This document shows, in pieces, positions 24,620 through 36,210 of a stretch of 64,000 nucleotides of DNA (its first letter is position 1; each line of letters opens with the position of its first letter). Below the pieces are notes generated by a model, which was given only the letters and a program-made list of their open reading frames with translations, ran no database searches and was not told the origin of the DNA. The translations under genes and the position numbers were made by a program. This DNA comes from Ischnura elegans (Eukaryota; Arthropoda; Insecta; Odonata; Coenagrionidae): NCBI RefSeq assembly GCF_921293095.1, contig NC_060257.1, positions 56,890,968 to 56,954,967 on the forward strand. The letters are read 5' to 3'.

Positions 24620-24720
24620 CATAGCTCCGAGGACGATGGGCGAGTCGGACATCGAAACATCGATAATAATGCAGTTCCTGACCCGGTGGCGATCCCGAGA
24701 ACTTTTCACGTGGTCAATTC
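24620..24720. mobile_element. Penelope-like terminal motif
   Basis: CCGAGGACGATGGGCGAGTC then CATCGAAACATCG, followed by GGTGGCGATCCCGAGAACTT. The last phrase resembles GGGAATCCCGAGAAAAGTTT at 6230-6250. Confidence 0.4.
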
Positions 24721-24738
24721 GCCAGGAAAGAACTAAAT

Positions 24739-24872
24739 CGATACCTCCACTTCATAAACGCTCAACAATTGTCCAATGAATCAAATCCGCTCATCTAGTA
24801 CCACTGGGGCTTCTATATGAGCGGATTTGATTCGGTGGGCGACTGTTGTGCGTTTGTGCAGTGGAGGTATCG
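24739..24872. repeat. Inverted repeat with 56-base arms
   Basis: CGATACCTCCACTTCATAAA...ATCAAATCCGCTCAT (24739-24795) pairs with ATGAGCGGATTTGAT...GTGGAGGTATCG (24817-24872) around a 21-base loop. Confidence 0.75.
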
Positions 24873-25029
24873 AAATCCTACTTCAATTACTAGATATTTG
24901 CACGCATTTCTTGGCAGGTTATAACTCATTAATAAATCACTTACTACGATAAATTATTTGTTTTCTATTACTAACTAATAGCTTTTTTCACATGGTAGCA
25001 TGTTCGTGTCCTTAGCACTTTCCTAGTTT

Positions 25030-25540
25030 CTACTCTGACCGCATCTCGCTGCCCTGTGACCGGCAAGCGAGCGCATTTCTGATTAAGGCTATGATATGAT
25101 TAGGATGAGTACTGCGCAGTGGCGACGCGTACACATACGCATGTAAGCAACTGCACACCCAAAGATGAATGAATGATAAAAGAAAACTATGAATTCCTTT
25201 TCAAGGAGAATGATAAAAATCCTGTCCACACAGAGATGGTATATGAAGCTCCAAACGCTAATACCATCTCCTTGGCGAATTCACCGCTCTACAAGTGTCC
25301 GATTCCGTGGCATCGCGCCGGCCGCATATTCGGTCCACGCGATCGCTTGTGGGTGCTCGGGCGGGACGAGGTAATCGGGGGGTCATGCCAAGCTCCAATG
25401 AGTGCTGCGAGCAGACTCAAAACCACGCGAGTGTGCGCACGCGAATATATGGTGAATAAACTCGCAGGTAGAGTAGTGGTGTAGCTGCCGCCTAGACTAC
25501 CTGCGCTCAGGATCCTAGTCCGTCATTGCATTCAGTGCCA
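25030..25540. other. GC- and CpG-rich stretch
   Basis: 25310-25450 is notably richer in GC and CpG than its surroundings (for example GGCATCGCGCCGGCCGC). Frames at 25173-25484 have no recognised domain. It could be an unmethylated regulatory island or a transposon body. Confidence 0.35.
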
Positions 25541-25719
25541 TTTAGCGGCATTCATTTGAACTTCATGCCCTTTTTCATCATCGTACATCTTCTCTAATGC
25601 ACACCCTGGATATATAACCACCAGCCGCCACTGGTACAGCGCGCCTGGTATGGAAACACCCCGTGTCATATACCTCGGTGCTGGCTTGCACGATACCTCG
25701 TAGATGTAGGTGTACAGTA

Positions 25720-25965
25720 GTAGGATAAAAGAGAACTCTTTTTAAAATCTTAAAGGAGGAGACAGTTAAACCTTAGCCACATTATGAAGCATGACTGGTG
25801 GAAGGGAGAAAGGGCAAGAAAGGTCCCTGAATGAGTTACGTAGGAAAAGTTGTAAAGGATACAAAATAGAAGAAATACTTCAGTATGAAAAGGCTAGCTG
25901 ATAGGAGATAGGAATGGAGAGTGCCTAAAACCAATCATAGGAGTGTTGACAAATGATGATGATGA
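25720..25965 (+). mobile_element. LINE (family B) 3' coding remnant
   Basis: Broken frames give AWE/GEKGKKGP-like text and end GCTAGCTGATAGGAGATAGG...GAGAGTGCCT. These match the tail of the copy at 28080-28260 (LADRREVWRAASNQS). The ATGATGATGA tail follows. Confidence 0.55.
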
Positions 25966-26429
25966 AAACAGTCTTCCGTTAAACAATGACTTACAATTTT
26001 TTTAAATTTATTCACCGAACACTGTCCAGTCTAACTAAACGGTCGTTATAGTATAAGTGAATTTTCATGCATTACCTAAGTTAGTGATCCATGTATTGCA
26101 TCAAATGAAACACTTTACTGCTGTATCAGGGTTAAAGTACTGTCTTAGGCAGAGGAAAGAATATTTCACGCTTTATGAGACCTCACCTTAGCCACCTAAT
26201 TGCGCGTACTATTGAGGTGATGCCTTCATTATCTGAACACACATTGGAGTATTTTTTTTTTTTACAAATTTATGACTTTCAAGGCCTACTTGCTCAGAAA
26301 TTTAAATTTCCTCCTCTATGTTAAAATATAATTTTTGTAGAATGCCCTCTTCGTCTGGGTTATTCAACGGTTAATTTCTTTCTACCCTTTGAAACAAATT
26401 TTAAGTAAATACTCTTATGAAATTACGCC

Positions 26430-26690
26430 TAGCATTTATTGTTCGGAGGGAAAAACGTATTCCTACACCTAACCGTTCGGGAAAATATCTCTAATAATTT
26501 ATCGCTTCTGTGTGGGACCTGGATATATAGTGGGTTTCTCACATCTTGTTCTCCTTGTCGCTCAGAAAGATATCTATTCTCAATTTCTCAAACAATCTAC
26601 GCCGAGGGCGCTGCCTCCGAGTCTCTAGTGGCTCCCAGCCTAATTCGCTTAGCATCTGGGTAACGCCCTCTGTACGTGGTTAAGAGTATT
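26430..26690 (-). mobile_element. Non-LTR retrotransposon end (family D), minus copy
   Basis: On the minus strand, LGWEPLETRR and a following LFEKLRIDIF region match 5600-5790. Frames are broken. Confidence 0.65.
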
Positions 26691-27169
26691 CTGTACGTGT
26701 GGAGTAGAAGATAACAATTCCTGGATGATGTTCCAAAGGATTATGAGAAAGTAAAGGTTGGTATGGTCGGTTAAAGACTGAGCGCTGGATGAAAAATATA
26801 CATTGCTGCTGGCCATTGAAGTACGTCCTAGAAAGGCAGAATTTACATTGCTTGCAGGGAAAAATATGTTCGGTTCCAAGGAAGAGAGACACATGCATGT
26901 ATCACATGCATGCTTTACTTCTTTTTCACACACTCTACTTCACTCGTTCCATATATTTTATTCAAGATTTTCTTTTTCCGTTCTTACCCTCTACTTCTCT
27001 CAAGACTGCTGTATTCAGTGAGAGCTCACAATGGAAATGATTAAACCTGCTTACTCGCTTCAACGGATAAACAGAAGAAAACGATATAAATATTGGTCAG
27101 AGGAATCAATATTAAAATTATGGCAATTTCGGTTAAAATGAAGCACTTCAGCTTATCCAATCATACGTG

Positions 27170-28265
27170 GTATTTGCTTCTATACTTGAAAAAAAATGCT
27201 ACATATGGAGCACGATTCTCTGAAAGTGAGGCTTGGTCGTTGACAGCAGTAGAGAAGTTAAGAGTGGAAAGCATTGGAAATGTGGTGCTACCGAAGAACG
27301 ATGAAGATAAAATGGATCCACCGAGTAAGAAATGAGGAAGTGCTAATAGCCCAGTCAAAATAGACATTGACCCTTGAATAAATTCCCAAAAAGCTAAATA
27401 TTTACAGGAACCCTAGGAATACCACTCTAATGTAATCCTGAAAAGTCCCCATCAATCCCGAACGTGAAAAAAATTTATTCATGGTCAAAGGTCACACAAA
27501 TGTTTTTTTTTATTTTTTTGCTAAACGGTTAGTTTTACGATAAAAATTGCTCTGATCACAATTGTAGATCAGGATGTTATGTACAAAATTGCCAGTGTAC
27601 ATTTTTCTCTAAGATTTCCCATTTCTGAGAAAAAGCCATTCGAAAGTTAGATGGAGCTGCCAATAATGTTCGGAGAGCGGAACAACATAGTCATGCATAT
27701 TACTGAGAATACAGCTCCAGCTAACTTGAACTTAACGAATGGCTTTATCTCAGAAATGGTAAATCAGAGATAAAAAAGTATTATGGCAATTTTGTAGATG
27801 ATTTCATGATCTACATTTTGCCCGAACACTTTTTATCGTAAAACTAACCGTTTGGTGAAAAAATGCAACAAACCCATTTCTATTATCTTTGACCTCGAAT
27901 AAAATAGTTTTCAGCTTGTTGGGATTTATGTAAGGGTACCCGTATTTTTTTAGGCTAATTTGATCGGGCTACAAGAAGAGTGGGAGAAATTAGACGTCTT
28001 CTAAAAACCTTACGGAGAAAACGAACTTAGAAATAAAAACTAAGTAAGTAAGCTACATAATAAGGCATGGTGGCCTCATGGAAACAACTGTAGAAGGACA
28101 GGTGGCAGGGAAGAAGTGCAAGGGTCGTCCCCGAATGAGTCGCATAGGACGGGTTATAAAGGATATAGAGGAGAAGAATCACGTCACTATGAAATAGCTA
28201 GCAGATAGGAGAGAGGTATGGAGAGCTGCGTCAAACCAATCTAAGCATTGTGACTACGTAGGTTT
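27170..28265 (+). mobile_element. LINE (family B) remnant split by a miniature transposon
   Basis: 27190-27346 encodes broken text equivalent to SEAW.L.A.EKSRVE.F...MMKIKWIDRVSNEEVL. It resumes at 27971 (RRVGE), and 28080-28260 reads ETTVEGQVAGKKCKGRPRMS, then KDIEEKNHVTMK and LADRREVWRAASNQS. This is the conserved C-terminal tail of endonuclease-RT non-LTR elements. The insertion at 27349-27968 explains the gap. Confidence 0.7.
27349..27968. mobile_element. TA-flanked miniature foldback transposon, 620 bases
   Basis: Ends GCCCAGTCAAAATAG and, from the right, GCCCGATCAAATTAG are each flanked by TA (27347-27348, 27969-27970). Inner arms ACGGTTAGTTTTACGATAAA (27527) and TTTATCGTAAAACTAACCGT (27833) make a long hairpin. 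It has no coding region. A TA target suggests mobilisation by a Tc1/mariner-type transposase. Confidence 0.75.
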
Positions 28266-28289
28266 CCGCGGTGTTTTCGAGAAATTTTA

Positions 28290-28470
28290 CTATTTTTTAA
28301 GGTTTATTCTGTTATCCGGGGCTTAGACGAATCCAAAAAACTAAATATCATTAAATTCGGTAAAGCCGTTCTCGAGTTATAAATTGTGTAACTAACACGA
28401 TTTTCGACTTTGTTTTATAAAACAAAGTCGAAAATACATTCATGATATACATATAGATATACAATCATGG
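28290..28470 (+). mobile_element. RTE-like 3' tail, second copy
   Basis: ATCCGGGGCTTAGACGAATC, GCCGTTCTCGAGTTATAA and AACACGATTTTCGACTTTG match 22935-23045. The tail then forms the perfect palindrome TCGACTTTGTTTTATAAAAC AAAGTCGA. Confidence 0.6.
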
Positions 28471-28927
28471 AAGTAAAGCAACCTATAAGGTAAAGAGCTA
28501 GGCTTACTTTAAAAAACTCTTAAATGCGGAAATGAAAAAATAAAACCAGAAATACTCATTACTCAAAGAAAACATAAAAGATATTTTGTGCGTATAAAAA
28601 ATTTCAATATTTTTGTGACTGTACAATGAGTAATAATTAGTAATAATTTGGAATGATCAGCACACATGAAGCACACACACTATCCACAACACCAACCCGA
28701 TCCTCTCTCTCTCTGTTTTAATAGAAAGCCAATGTGAAGGGGGGAATGAATGCCTGTTGGCACTATTGGTCTTCGGATGACCACGACACGTCCCGCAGAT
28801 CCTTGGTTCTTCGCTTTCCTTTGCGACATCACCCTGCAGACGTTCGCTTCCTCCTCGCCCTCTATAGAGAACCTTGATGCCACGCCCCTTCCTCGCCTGC
28901 AATCTTCCCAAGGGGTGATCAGCTCAC

Positions 28928-28967
28928 TATAAAGGCTTCGGGAGGATCAGGGTAAGGCACCAATCCT
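28928..28967 (+). promoter_or_regulatory. Gene 3 core promoter
   Basis: TATAAAGG starts at 28928 and CACCAATCCTTTGG at 28958, the same 30-base spacing as in genes 1 and 4. The ATG at 29026 follows a leader of about 65 bases. Confidence 0.7.
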
Positions 28968-29025
28968 TTGGAAAGCATCAGCAAGACAAGTTCGTCCAAG
29001 CAGCCCAAAGAAATCAACCATCAAC

Positions 29026-32000
29026 ATGTATACCAAGGTGACTATAAGTTTTTTTCATTTCATCTACATACTACCACGCAGGCGGCCTAAAAAGGTGTGT
29101 AACAGGAGGGGTTACGACACCAGCCGTCTACATTTAAAAATCAAATTCTCAAATAAGATTTCGACTAGTATTTATTAAAGACCTTCATGGTTCGGGGGAA
29201 AAACGAATTCCCTCATCTAGCCTCTACTCTAAAATATCTCTCTCAATTTATCGCTTCTGTCGGACCTGGAAATATAGTGGGGCTCTAACATGACCTTTTC
29301 TGTGTCGCTCCTAAATATATCTCTTCTAAATTATTCAAGCAGTTCTAATTTCTAAGCCTTGGGCGCAGCCTCCGAGTCTCTAGCGGCTCCCAGCCTAATT
29401 CGCTTAACATCTGGGTAACGCTGTCTATACGAATTTGTTGGTATTCTAAGTTCCACCGATTCTGGCGCGATATAGTGACAGTTCGACATGTTAATATTAA
29501 AGATAGTTGCAATTTTCCATCATAATTAAATAGATACGGTGCCGAGTTCCAGATGATGGCTCAGTGAGCCGAAACGCGTCGTACGCATTGAAGAAATTGT
29601 GAAATAGTGCAACTACCTTTCTTTTCAATATGTTTGTATTTTGGCTGTGAATATCTTTCGAGAATGAGGGATTTTTCTTTTTCCTTCACCAGAAAATCTT
29701 CGTTTTCGTCGCTGTTTAGACCGTTTATGCAACCCTTTCTATATAGTTCTGCGGGCTGCATACATATTTTTTTAAATTAAACTTTCCGTCGTTAATACCT
29801 CGCAAAAATAGAGCTTTGGGGGCTGACACAAAAAATACACTTCATGGGTATCCATTTCCTATTATCTAACAAATGTTGAATGATATCTGGTGATGACACT
29901 TGAGGGACTTCCCTTGTAAGTCACATCAAAGTCGAAGTCGTCAAAGACCAACAAACACTCAGGCCGTTTTCCAATCCACGTAGTGTACACTCATTCCCTC
30001 GTTCCCCATCTCCCTTGCACCCTGCTCCCTTACTAATGCTCTACTGGCGCTATAAAGTGTGAACGGTAATAATGCGAACTATAGACAGTAACGAAATGTG
30101 AAGCGCAAGGTAGTGTTAGGACATCTGGTAGTTGATTTAAGAGTCAATTTCACCCTGCTTCTCGGTTTGTTTACGTTTGTTATTTAGACTTCTTAGTATT
30201 TTGACTTTTCTGGCACCGATTGGACGCTCCCTTTGCACATAATAAACACAAAAATACTTACAATTTTAATACAAATACAATACAGTTCAAGATTTCTGAG
30301 TTTTCCATTGCCGCCATTTTCGCGTCCACTTTCTACGACGGCACGTTAACGAGGGAGCATCCGCGTTCCCTTGTTCACTTACCCTTCGTTCCCTTGCGCC
30401 CTCGCCGATTAGATCCACCCTTGCTGTCGTCACATCCGTAAGTTGACGAATGAAAAGTGCACGAAGGGTGAATAATTGCGAATTGGAAAACGGCCTCATT
30501 GGATACCTCGTACCCTCTTCCGGCATTCCTAGAATTCCTCGTCATATTCATTTTCCAGACAATCTTCGCCTTCCTCGCCGTCATCGCCATGGCTGCCGCC
30601 AACCCCAAGCCCCAGTTCCTCGCCTCTCCGCTTGCCTACACAGCCGCAGCACATCCTTTGGCCTATACGGCTGCCTCACCATACGTGGCCGCACCTTATG
30701 CCGCCGCACCATACGTGGCCGCACCTTATGCCGCCGCGCCATACGCTGCCGCGCCATACGCTGCTGCACCATACGCCGTTGCCGCACCATACAGCTCTGC
30801 CCACGTCTCCAGCGCCCAGGTAATTGAAGCTACTGCATCCGCCATTGCGTCAAAGATTTGAGCCTTGGCATGTCCTAACGGTTATTGCACTTTTAAAGGC
30901 TTGATCCTTAATCCTTTACGGTACAAGGGACATACATGTTCCAAATTTTTGTAATTCTCTAAAATTAAATGAGAAGGAATATGATTGTAAGAATTGGGTT
31001 TATTGAAGAATAGGCTATTGCCTTCCAGTTTTAAATTCTTTTCGTGATATTCTTTAGATATAGTAGTTTCCACATTTTTACGTACTTTCACTCGAATTGC
31101 TGTTTACGAGGTTGAAATTTGATAGTTTATAATGAATCAACGAGAAGGTTAGTTATAACAGGACTTTCGGTTTAATCTTTATGTGTACCTAGCATATGGG
31201 GTTAGCACGAAACACTCCGAATTTGTCCTTTAATTTTCACAAAATTAATGTTTTTATGTCATGGGGCACATATGTCCCTATGGACCATGAGGTTTGCGAG
31301 AATTGGTATTATTTCACGTCCCAGACTGTATCTCAGAAAATGTTAGAAATATCGCTTTCATATAAATGTTTTTGGAATATACGCATTAATATTAGCCTAA
31401 AGCCTTTCGTTCATAACCGCAGTAATGTTATATTAGTAATTGGTTAAATTTAAATCGTATCATATCCATATAAAATCGAAATATTAATCATTTATACCAT
31501 TTAATTAGCCAAGTTTTAAGCAAAGGACAAATTTTCTTTAGGAAGAAGCTCATGTTTATCTTTTGCTGAAGTTTACTACTTAAAATGGCCGCACAGCTTA
31601 TTTTAGGATTACATGAAGGCAATTACGGAAAGGGTTATCAGCGGCATTTTTAGCGGCGTGGTCAATCCCCCCTTCGGAGTATTGTCTGCAAGTTGGCGAT
31701 GAAAAATATATACATTTCACGTAATTTACAAAACAAATTCCACCATAGACAGCAACCGCTGAGGTTATACAACACAGGGGTGCAGCCAGGAATTAAGGCT
31801 AGTGGGGGTTTTAGGCGCAACTAATACTAACGGTTGTGGGAGTATTGCATACTCACTAGGGTAAGCAGGAGTTGCGGGGGCCCTCCTCCAGAAAATCTTT
31901 AAGAATAATGGTTCAAAATGGCGATTTTTACGGCTTCCTGAGGGATATGTGATTAATCCTAACACTATTCTATAAGTAATACTGATCCAAATAAGTAAAA

Positions 32001-33441
32001 TGGATTAAACTTAAAAATTTCTCTGAGCTCTGGGGTGGGGGGGTTATCCCCCAAAACCCCCCCCTCGCTGCGCCACTGATACAGCAAAATAAGTACACAC
32101 AGAATGTGGATAATTCGATTGATTTATATGAAATTCACTAATTTTCCCGCAATTGGAGTTCATCGCATCGCCGCTTTAATGCAAGCTACTAACGTCATGT
32201 GACCTCAACTACGAAACTGATTTGCTAAAAATTCATAAACCAGATCGGAAACGAGGCTAACCTTCATTTTTTTCGCAATTATTACGATATTGAATTCATT
32301 ACATCGATTTTTCGTCACAACGACGGATGTTCTAATGTCAACATAAAAATGGATTAAAAATTTGGCTAAGCAGCATGAGAATGCAGTCGAGTACCTGCAA
32401 ATATATACTCGTCCCATTCTGATCGTTTTATTCAGAGTCTAATTCAGGAAATGACTCTTTGCCTTCCAGAGGAGGGTGTGCTTGATACTAATCGGAATTA
32501 TTCCGAACACTTATTTCCAATGGGTTGAAACGCGATCGAAATTTTTTGTTTTTGAAACTTTCACTTCGAAGACTCACTCAGAGGGTTCGTATCGTCGGCA
32601 GAATGAAACTATTTAAACCCGAATAATTCTGATCGCATTTATAACCAATCGGAATTGGAAATTAAAACCTATCGGTATAATTCCGAAAAGCGTCTAGAAC
32701 ATCTTCTCCTCAATCCTCCTAGGTCAACAACATCAATATTATATGCATCAAAAGAGTTGATCGCCAATCGAGGGCTGTATAAGTAAGCTAAAAAATCGTC
32801 AATAAATATCACAGCACCGCCCACAACCATAGATTTGAAGCCTTTAATGTAACTGACCAGCACGCCAGGGTTCGCAAAAAAAACAAAAATCATTCTTAGG
32901 AGTTCAAGGAATAAAAACTTTGCTTTTTCCACAAGGTGATTTTGATATGTGTCCAGAGTAAAAAATAAATCACCAAGTTGGAAAAGCAAAGTTGTAATTA
33001 CTTCACGGTAAAGGATTTCCCCTAACACACATCCGCAACTATTACTCGCAAAAATTATTATATAGTATTTATTCTCCATCTATGAATGAACTATTATGTT
33101 TGATGAAGCAAATAAGATCATATCGAAAAGAAAATCACTATATTTTTTCTTATGATCATAAGCATCTAGGAGTTTAGGTCAAAATGATCCAAAACTTTTA
33201 TGCCGACGTTTCGGTTTATTTATAAAACCATCTTCAGGGCTTTAAATGAAAAACGATTGCACAATATTGATACATTAACAAAATTAAAGGTTGAAAACAA
33301 TACTGTTTACAATAATATAAACAAACAAAGAAAGACTCAAGCATTTTGACATATTTTTCATCTTTTTTCTTTCAGACTTATAACAGCCACATCAATGGAC
33401 TGTCTGCCCGCCTGGTTGCCGCTCCTTCGTACCTGATCTAA
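29026..33441 (+). CDS. Gene 3: APY-repeat cuticular-type secreted protein
   Basis: There are three coding exons: 29026-29037 (MYTK), 30559-30819 and 33376-33441, all joined in phase 0, giving 112 residues. Residues 1-18 (MYTKTIFAFLAVIAMAAA) form a signal peptide, followed by NPKPQF. A run of AAPY units follows, six or seven copies, some YVAAPY. Exon 2 ends SSAQ|GTAATT and exon 3 begins TYNSHINGLSARLV and ends APSYLI. Ala-Pro-Tyr repeats are typical of low-complexity insect cuticular proteins, where Tyr can be cross-linked during sclerotisation. Acceptors are TTCCAG and TTTCAG; AATAAA is at 33573-33578. Intron 1 holds a LINE end and intron 2 a hAT-type miniature. Reading through the exon 2 donor would give a 13-residue alternative tail, which I consider unlikely. 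Confidence 0.85.
29185..29440 (-). mobile_element. Non-LTR retrotransposon end (family D) in gene 3 intron 1
   Basis: TAGCGGCTCCCAGCCTAATT and GGTCCGACAGAAGCG-equivalent segments match the 26430 and 5600 copies, in minus orientation. Confidence 0.65.
29540..29600. mobile_element. Penelope-like terminal motif in gene 3 intron 1
   Basis: CAGATGATGGCTCAGTGAGC then CGAAACGCGTC. GGCTC and GAGCC form a 5-bp stem between the GATGA and GAAAC blocks, as in hammerhead stem II. Confidence 0.45.
31775..32078. mobile_element. hAT-type miniature, 304 bases, in gene 3 intron 2
   Basis: Ends are CAGGGGTGCAGCCAGGAATT and, from the right, CAGTGGCGCAGCGAGGGGGG. Flanks ATACAACA (31767-31774) and ATACAGCA (32079-32086) agree at 7 of 8. 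It is the reverse-oriented relative of 21835-22113. Confidence 0.82.
33195..33265 (-). mobile_element. Penelope-like terminal motif in gene 3 intron 2
   Basis: The minus strand reads CCTGAAGATGGTTTTATAAA then TAAACCGAAACGTCGGC. GGTTT/AAACC gives a stem between the two conserved blocks. Confidence 0.5.
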
Positions 33442-34484
33442 AGGACTTCTTTAAGACACCACCAAACCATCAAATAATTACCACCTCGCAATTGATGTGA
33501 TCACCATCCATTATAAACTGTCCTCTCCACGCACTGGGTGCGCTGGAGAGAATGAAACCAAGCAATAGAAAAAATAAAAAAATTCAATACTATATTTTTA
33601 TCTTCTATTATTTCTCATCCATCGAGTATTTACCCATATAAAAACTGCATTCCATGCAATTATAATGGATACCTAAATAACCATCTCCACTAATAATCTG
33701 GTAAACTTTGTCCATTACCAATCACAAGATAAACTTAAAAAAATCACCCTCAAAGAAAATAAATGCACTGCATTGCAGCTAAAAATATAGCTTAATTGAA
33801 TAAGTTGACTAGATTAAGGCACATGAGCGTCTGTAACGACCTCCACTGGCTGGTCACCACCAACAATAGGCAATCAAAACAAATCACAAACGATAAGTTC
33901 GCTCCATTTAATGGCATGCATATGAGCGCAATACAAACATCCAGGCATAAACAATTCTATGATAGATATTTGACTAAAAAATGAAACTAATGAAAGACAG
34001 TGCCTGCGAAAGCTCACTTCCTTCAACTGTAGATGTTTTTTTAGGCCTAGGAGATTCGATTCCATAAAAATCAGCCGATCATGATCCAAAAATGCCTACT
34101 TCAAAATCAAGTTTGTCGCAGATGTTGGCAATTGTACAACCACATCGGTCGGCCTTGTATATATTTACCACGAAATTGCTACAGAGGATTCCCAGGTTGG
34201 TCACTAGATGTGCCACACACTGCGGATATGAATGGCTTCCCAAAAGTCGCCACTGACGTCGCTGAAGGAGAGAGCGATCCGAGAATTTCAATTTCATCGA
34301 GAAAGAAGCTATAACTACGGCTATTAATAAATATTTACATTCATGTTGACATGATCTATCGCATGCCTAACTTTAAAATGCTATTCATCGCCACTTAAAA
34401 TATTTAAAAAAATATTGAAAATAAAGAAAGCAAGGAAAAAATTTATCACAGCTTACATTTGAGTATATCTTTCCATGAAAGTGA

Positions 34485-35110
34485 GGCATGAGACAATAAC
34501 AGCAGCGGAGAATTCCAGGAGGCATTCGAAATGATGTGCTACATTAGAATGATGAAAATCAGATTGATTGACCGAACGAGTAATGAAGAAGTCCTACGAA
34601 GAGCAGGGGAGAACATAAATACAAAAAATTAAATAAATACATAAATGAAATAAAAACATAAAAATAAATGATGAAGTTCACCATAAAAAATATTTATCTT
34701 AGCCGGGATTCGAACCCGTATCTCCCGTTTGCCGGTCAGGGTGTGTTAGCCATTTATACCACCAAGCCATTTTCTCTGAGCGATGTTCGTCCGTTGGTGT
34801 ATTTAACTTTGCACCCGTGCGCGTGACTGCGTAAAAAGTCACTTGTTCCTGCAGTGCTTTGCAGGAGGGAAGAGATCATCATAAAAACCTTAATGAGAAG
34901 ACGAAAAAACCAAATCCGTCTCACCTTGAGACATGATGACCTGATGACGTCAATTGTTGAGGGACAAGCTGATGGCAAGAACAGAAAAGGAAAAGCTGGA
35001 ATAAAATGTATGAATTAGGTAAAGAAGGATGCGAAAGAGAAGAATTACGAAGGTGTGAAAATATCAGCTGATACAGAATGGCTGACTCAATAAATCGCTC
35101 TGCGCCCATC
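34485..35110 (+). mobile_element. LINE (family B) remnant split by SINE B
   Basis: 34515-34617 encodes AFEMMCYIRMMKIRLIDRTS and NEEVLRRAGE. The frame is then broken by SINE B (34620-34870) and the relic resumes at 34880 with LKTLMRRRKNQIRLTLRHDD, then SIVEGQADGKNRKGK. Several stops remain. Confidence 0.7.
34640..34870 (-). mobile_element. SINE B, best copy
   Basis: The minus strand has a tRNA-like unit: TGGTGGTATAAATGGC (A-box region), GACCGGCAAACGGGAG, then GGGTTCGAATCCCGGC (B box). It is followed by TATGGTGAACTTCATC and an A/T-rich tail of TAAA units. Related pieces are at 2285, 36155 and 63468. Confidence 0.7.
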
Positions 35111-35407
35111 ACCACGCTGTGGTCATATTTGAAAACCGATTAAAATTAGCCCGAAAGTTGCAACATAAATCAATATTTTACGGAATGGGGGGGTCTCCCG
35201 TATATGCTTTCTTCAATATTTAGTTGAGGCACAAACAGGCTCAATGACCGCGATTTTCTTTGCCAACATTGAAATTAGTAATACGCTAGCAAGCTCTTTG
35301 CCGCCCTATCGCTATCCCTCGCTGTCCCTTCGTAACCAAGACCTGGCTGAATGCTCCATACTCATCGACGAATTTATAGTTCTAACGCGGTAGAGAATTT
35401 AATAACA

Positions 35408-35600
35408 GTGCCGGCCTCAGTGGCGGCGGGGTAACGTTCTCGCCTGCCAAACAAGAGGTCGCGGGTTCGAGTCCCGCCTGGGTAGGTTTCCCCATTCCAG
35501 GGCATGGTTGTTTGTGTACGTTTACATGTTACATTTGTTGAATACCCCGGTGTAAAATGGCCAATAAAAGCTGTATCTGGTGGTTTGAAAATTAGAATTT
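35408..35600 (+). mobile_element. SINE A copy 2
   Basis: GGCCTCAGTGGCGGCGGGGT, then CGCGGGTTCGAGTCCCGCC, TGGGTAGGTTTCCCC and CCAGGGCATGGTTGTTTGTG. It ends in a degenerate A-rich tail. Confidence 0.8.
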
Positions 35601-36048
35601 AAAAAATTAAAATTAACACTCAATACTGTGCATTATGCCAGCCACGTGCTCATATTGTACACCATCTATTTTCCTTGTCCCTCCTGGATTCCAGGTAAAC
35701 ATAAGTTAACTATTTCAACCGCTCCACCTAGAAAATAGTTACTACTACAGAATTCCACCGGTTGACGTAGGTTAGCATGGAGCATTTGAAACTCACTCCG
35801 GCCGTCTCCACTCCCATCTTGGACTTCCGTCTAAAATTCATAACAATGCCTCTCCCTCGCATTCTCCGTATGAATAATATTCTCTTCCATCCCTTAACAC
35901 TCCTACTAAACTTACTTTCCCTTGGCTTTTACATCGTTTTCCCGATCAATTCTCACTCATTTAATACCTTCCGTCTTCTCCGTATTTCGTCCAAAAATGT
36001 TCTCTCCTCTCCGAACATATACTCTCTCTAACATGTTCTCTTCTCCGC

Positions 36049-36210
36049 TGGCATTCGAAATGATGTGCTACATTAGAATGATGAAAATCAGATTGATTGA
36101 CCGAACGAGTAATGAAGAAGTCCTACGAAGAGCAGGGGAGAAGATAAATACACCAAAGGATGAAGTTCGCCATAAAAAAATATTTGACTTAGCCGGGATA
36201 CGAACCCGGA
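36049..36210 (+). mobile_element. Copy of the LINE/SINE B junction
   Basis: 36049-36147 repeats 34523-34620 nearly base for base (AFEMMCYIRMMKIRLIDRTS). It then runs, at the same junction, into the SINE B end (GATGAAGTTCGCCATAAAAA). SINE B is cut at 36210 by SINE A copy 3. Confidence 0.7.

Noticed and set aside
25173-25484. A 103-codon frame in a GC-rich block as a gene
   Set aside because: No signal, domain or splice context was seen, and GC-rich DNA gives long frames by chance.
30581-30790. Long open frames opposite gene 3 exon 2 (and likewise opposite genes 1 and 5), rich in Arg
   Set aside because: They are shadows of GC-rich Ala/Pro/Tyr codons. The sense strand has the signal peptide, splice sites and promoter.
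32460-32690. Repeated ATCGGAATTATTCCGA-like palindromes as operator sites
   Set aside because: Only two or three imperfect copies in AT-rich intronic DNA. More likely decayed repeat sequence.
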